Positions 63,860 through 64,000 of a stretch of 64,000 nt of DNA are shown here, piece by piece. The stretch is from an uncultured bacterium (lineage in GTDB: Bacteria > Verrucomicrobiota > Kiritimatiellia > CAIKKV01 > CAIJXV01): the NCBI GenBank assembly GCA_903824675.1, contig CAIJXV010000101.1, positions 29,585 to 93,584 of the forward strand. Reading direction: 5' to 3'. The notes beneath the pieces are model-generated. The model was given only the letters and a program-made list of their open reading frames with translations. It did no database searches and was not told where the DNA came from. The translations under genes were made by a program, and so were the position numbers. Numbering within the stretch: position 1 is the stretch's first letter; the number at the start of each line of letters is the position of its first letter.

Positions 63860-64000
63860 TGAGGTTGCCCCGTTTTGACGGACACGGGGGGAGAAGTGTA
63901 TAAATGGGATTGGGAGGAACGCCAATGCCTGAATTACACCAGCGATCATATGATGAGGAATTCAAGAGGAATGCCGTGGAGATGTGGGCCAGTTCCGGGA
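63860..64000 (+). mobile_element. IS3-family-type insertion sequence, 5' end (runs off the window)
   Basis: The putative left end begins TGAGGTTGCCCCGTTTTGAC at 63860, 22 bp after the brnA stop, and the transposase frame begins 65 bp in. Only the first 141 bases are visible, so the exact end is inferred. Confidence 0.65.
63925..64000 (+). CDS. Transposase OrfA, N-terminal fragment
   Basis: Starts MPELHQRSYDEEFKRNAVEM and reads 25 codons to the window edge. YDEEFKRNAVEMW is the opening of IS3-type transposase OrfA (helix-turn-helix). GGGAGG precedes the ATG by 7 bases. Partial at the window end. Confidence 0.8.
   Translation, partial: MPELHQRSYDEEFKRNAVEMWASSG

Overview
The window reads as a gene-dense, GC-rich chromosome segment of a Gram-negative heterotrophic bacterium. 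Lipid A-type functions (an LpxL-like acyltransferase and a lipid-A-disaccharide synthase N-terminal-domain protein), probable lipoproteins and an outer-membrane barrel indicate a double membrane. The glycan-degrading gene set (GH2 with DUF4982, heparinase II/III, a GH42-like giant, GH4, GH63-like, DUF2961/GH172), a class II B12-dependent ribonucleotide reductase, and an ECF sigma factor coupled to a membrane-anchored protein with a terpenoid-cyclase-like domain suggest the PVC group (Kiritimatiellota/Verrucomicrobiota/Lentisphaerota-like). The taxon is an inference; no rRNA or tRNA gene is visible.

Layout. 1-2 kb: the 5' part of enolase (minus), then a decayed insertion sequence at 809-1989 with about 27-bp terminal inverted repeats, one of which supplies the last codons and stop of a neighbouring S51-type peptidase gene. 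2-8.6 kb: a coupled PaaK-like adenylating enzyme and S51 peptidase (minus); a PHP phosphoesterase and a sugar-phosphate isomerase (plus); a methyltransferase; and a DUF151/UVR protein overlapping a mannitol-dehydrogenase-family gene (minus). 8.8-9.2 kb: remnants of dead genes. 9.3-13.3 kb: a nickel regulon, nikR plus an outer-membrane barrel and an ECF transporter (NikM/Q/O type), with a textbook promoter and a perfect NikR-type operator. 13.3-19.6 kb (minus): cstA, a secreted protein, guaB, an LpxL-like acyltransferase and a DUF362 ferredoxin. 19.8-22.6 kb: a GH2 enzyme.

22.9-31.4 kb is the most intriguing block. Seven co-directional, tightly packed genes run: ECF sigma factor, membrane-anchored terpenoid-cyclase-like protein, UbiA prenyltransferase, AP-superfamily phosphodiesterase (frameshifted), dehydroquinate-synthase-like enzyme, MFS exporter, lipoprotein-like amidohydrolase. 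The middle three resemble EboC, EboF and EboD of the poorly understood ebo metabolite-traffic operon, here apparently under a dedicated sigma factor.

31.4-47.8 kb: rnhA, several repeat-rich intergenic regions, GH4, a glycosyltransferase/LAB_N pair, a heparinase-GH42-like pair, a DUF2959 lipoprotein, a GH63-like enzyme, an AI-2E exporter and a METTL25-like methyltransferase. 48.1-58.1 kb is core metabolism and information processing: ahcY, a DnaQ-type exonuclease, tandem gltX-glnS, der, and nrdJ behind a palindrome-overlapped promoter. 58.3-64 kb looks like accessory DNA: visibly lower GC, two divergent ankyrin-repeat genes, unknown small membrane/secreted proteins, a DUF2961 enzyme, a damaged BrnT/BrnA toxin-antitoxin pair and the start of an IS3-type element at the window edge. 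Dispersed GC-rich hairpins recur in intergenic gaps; one set lies in frame upstream of the GH42-like gene.
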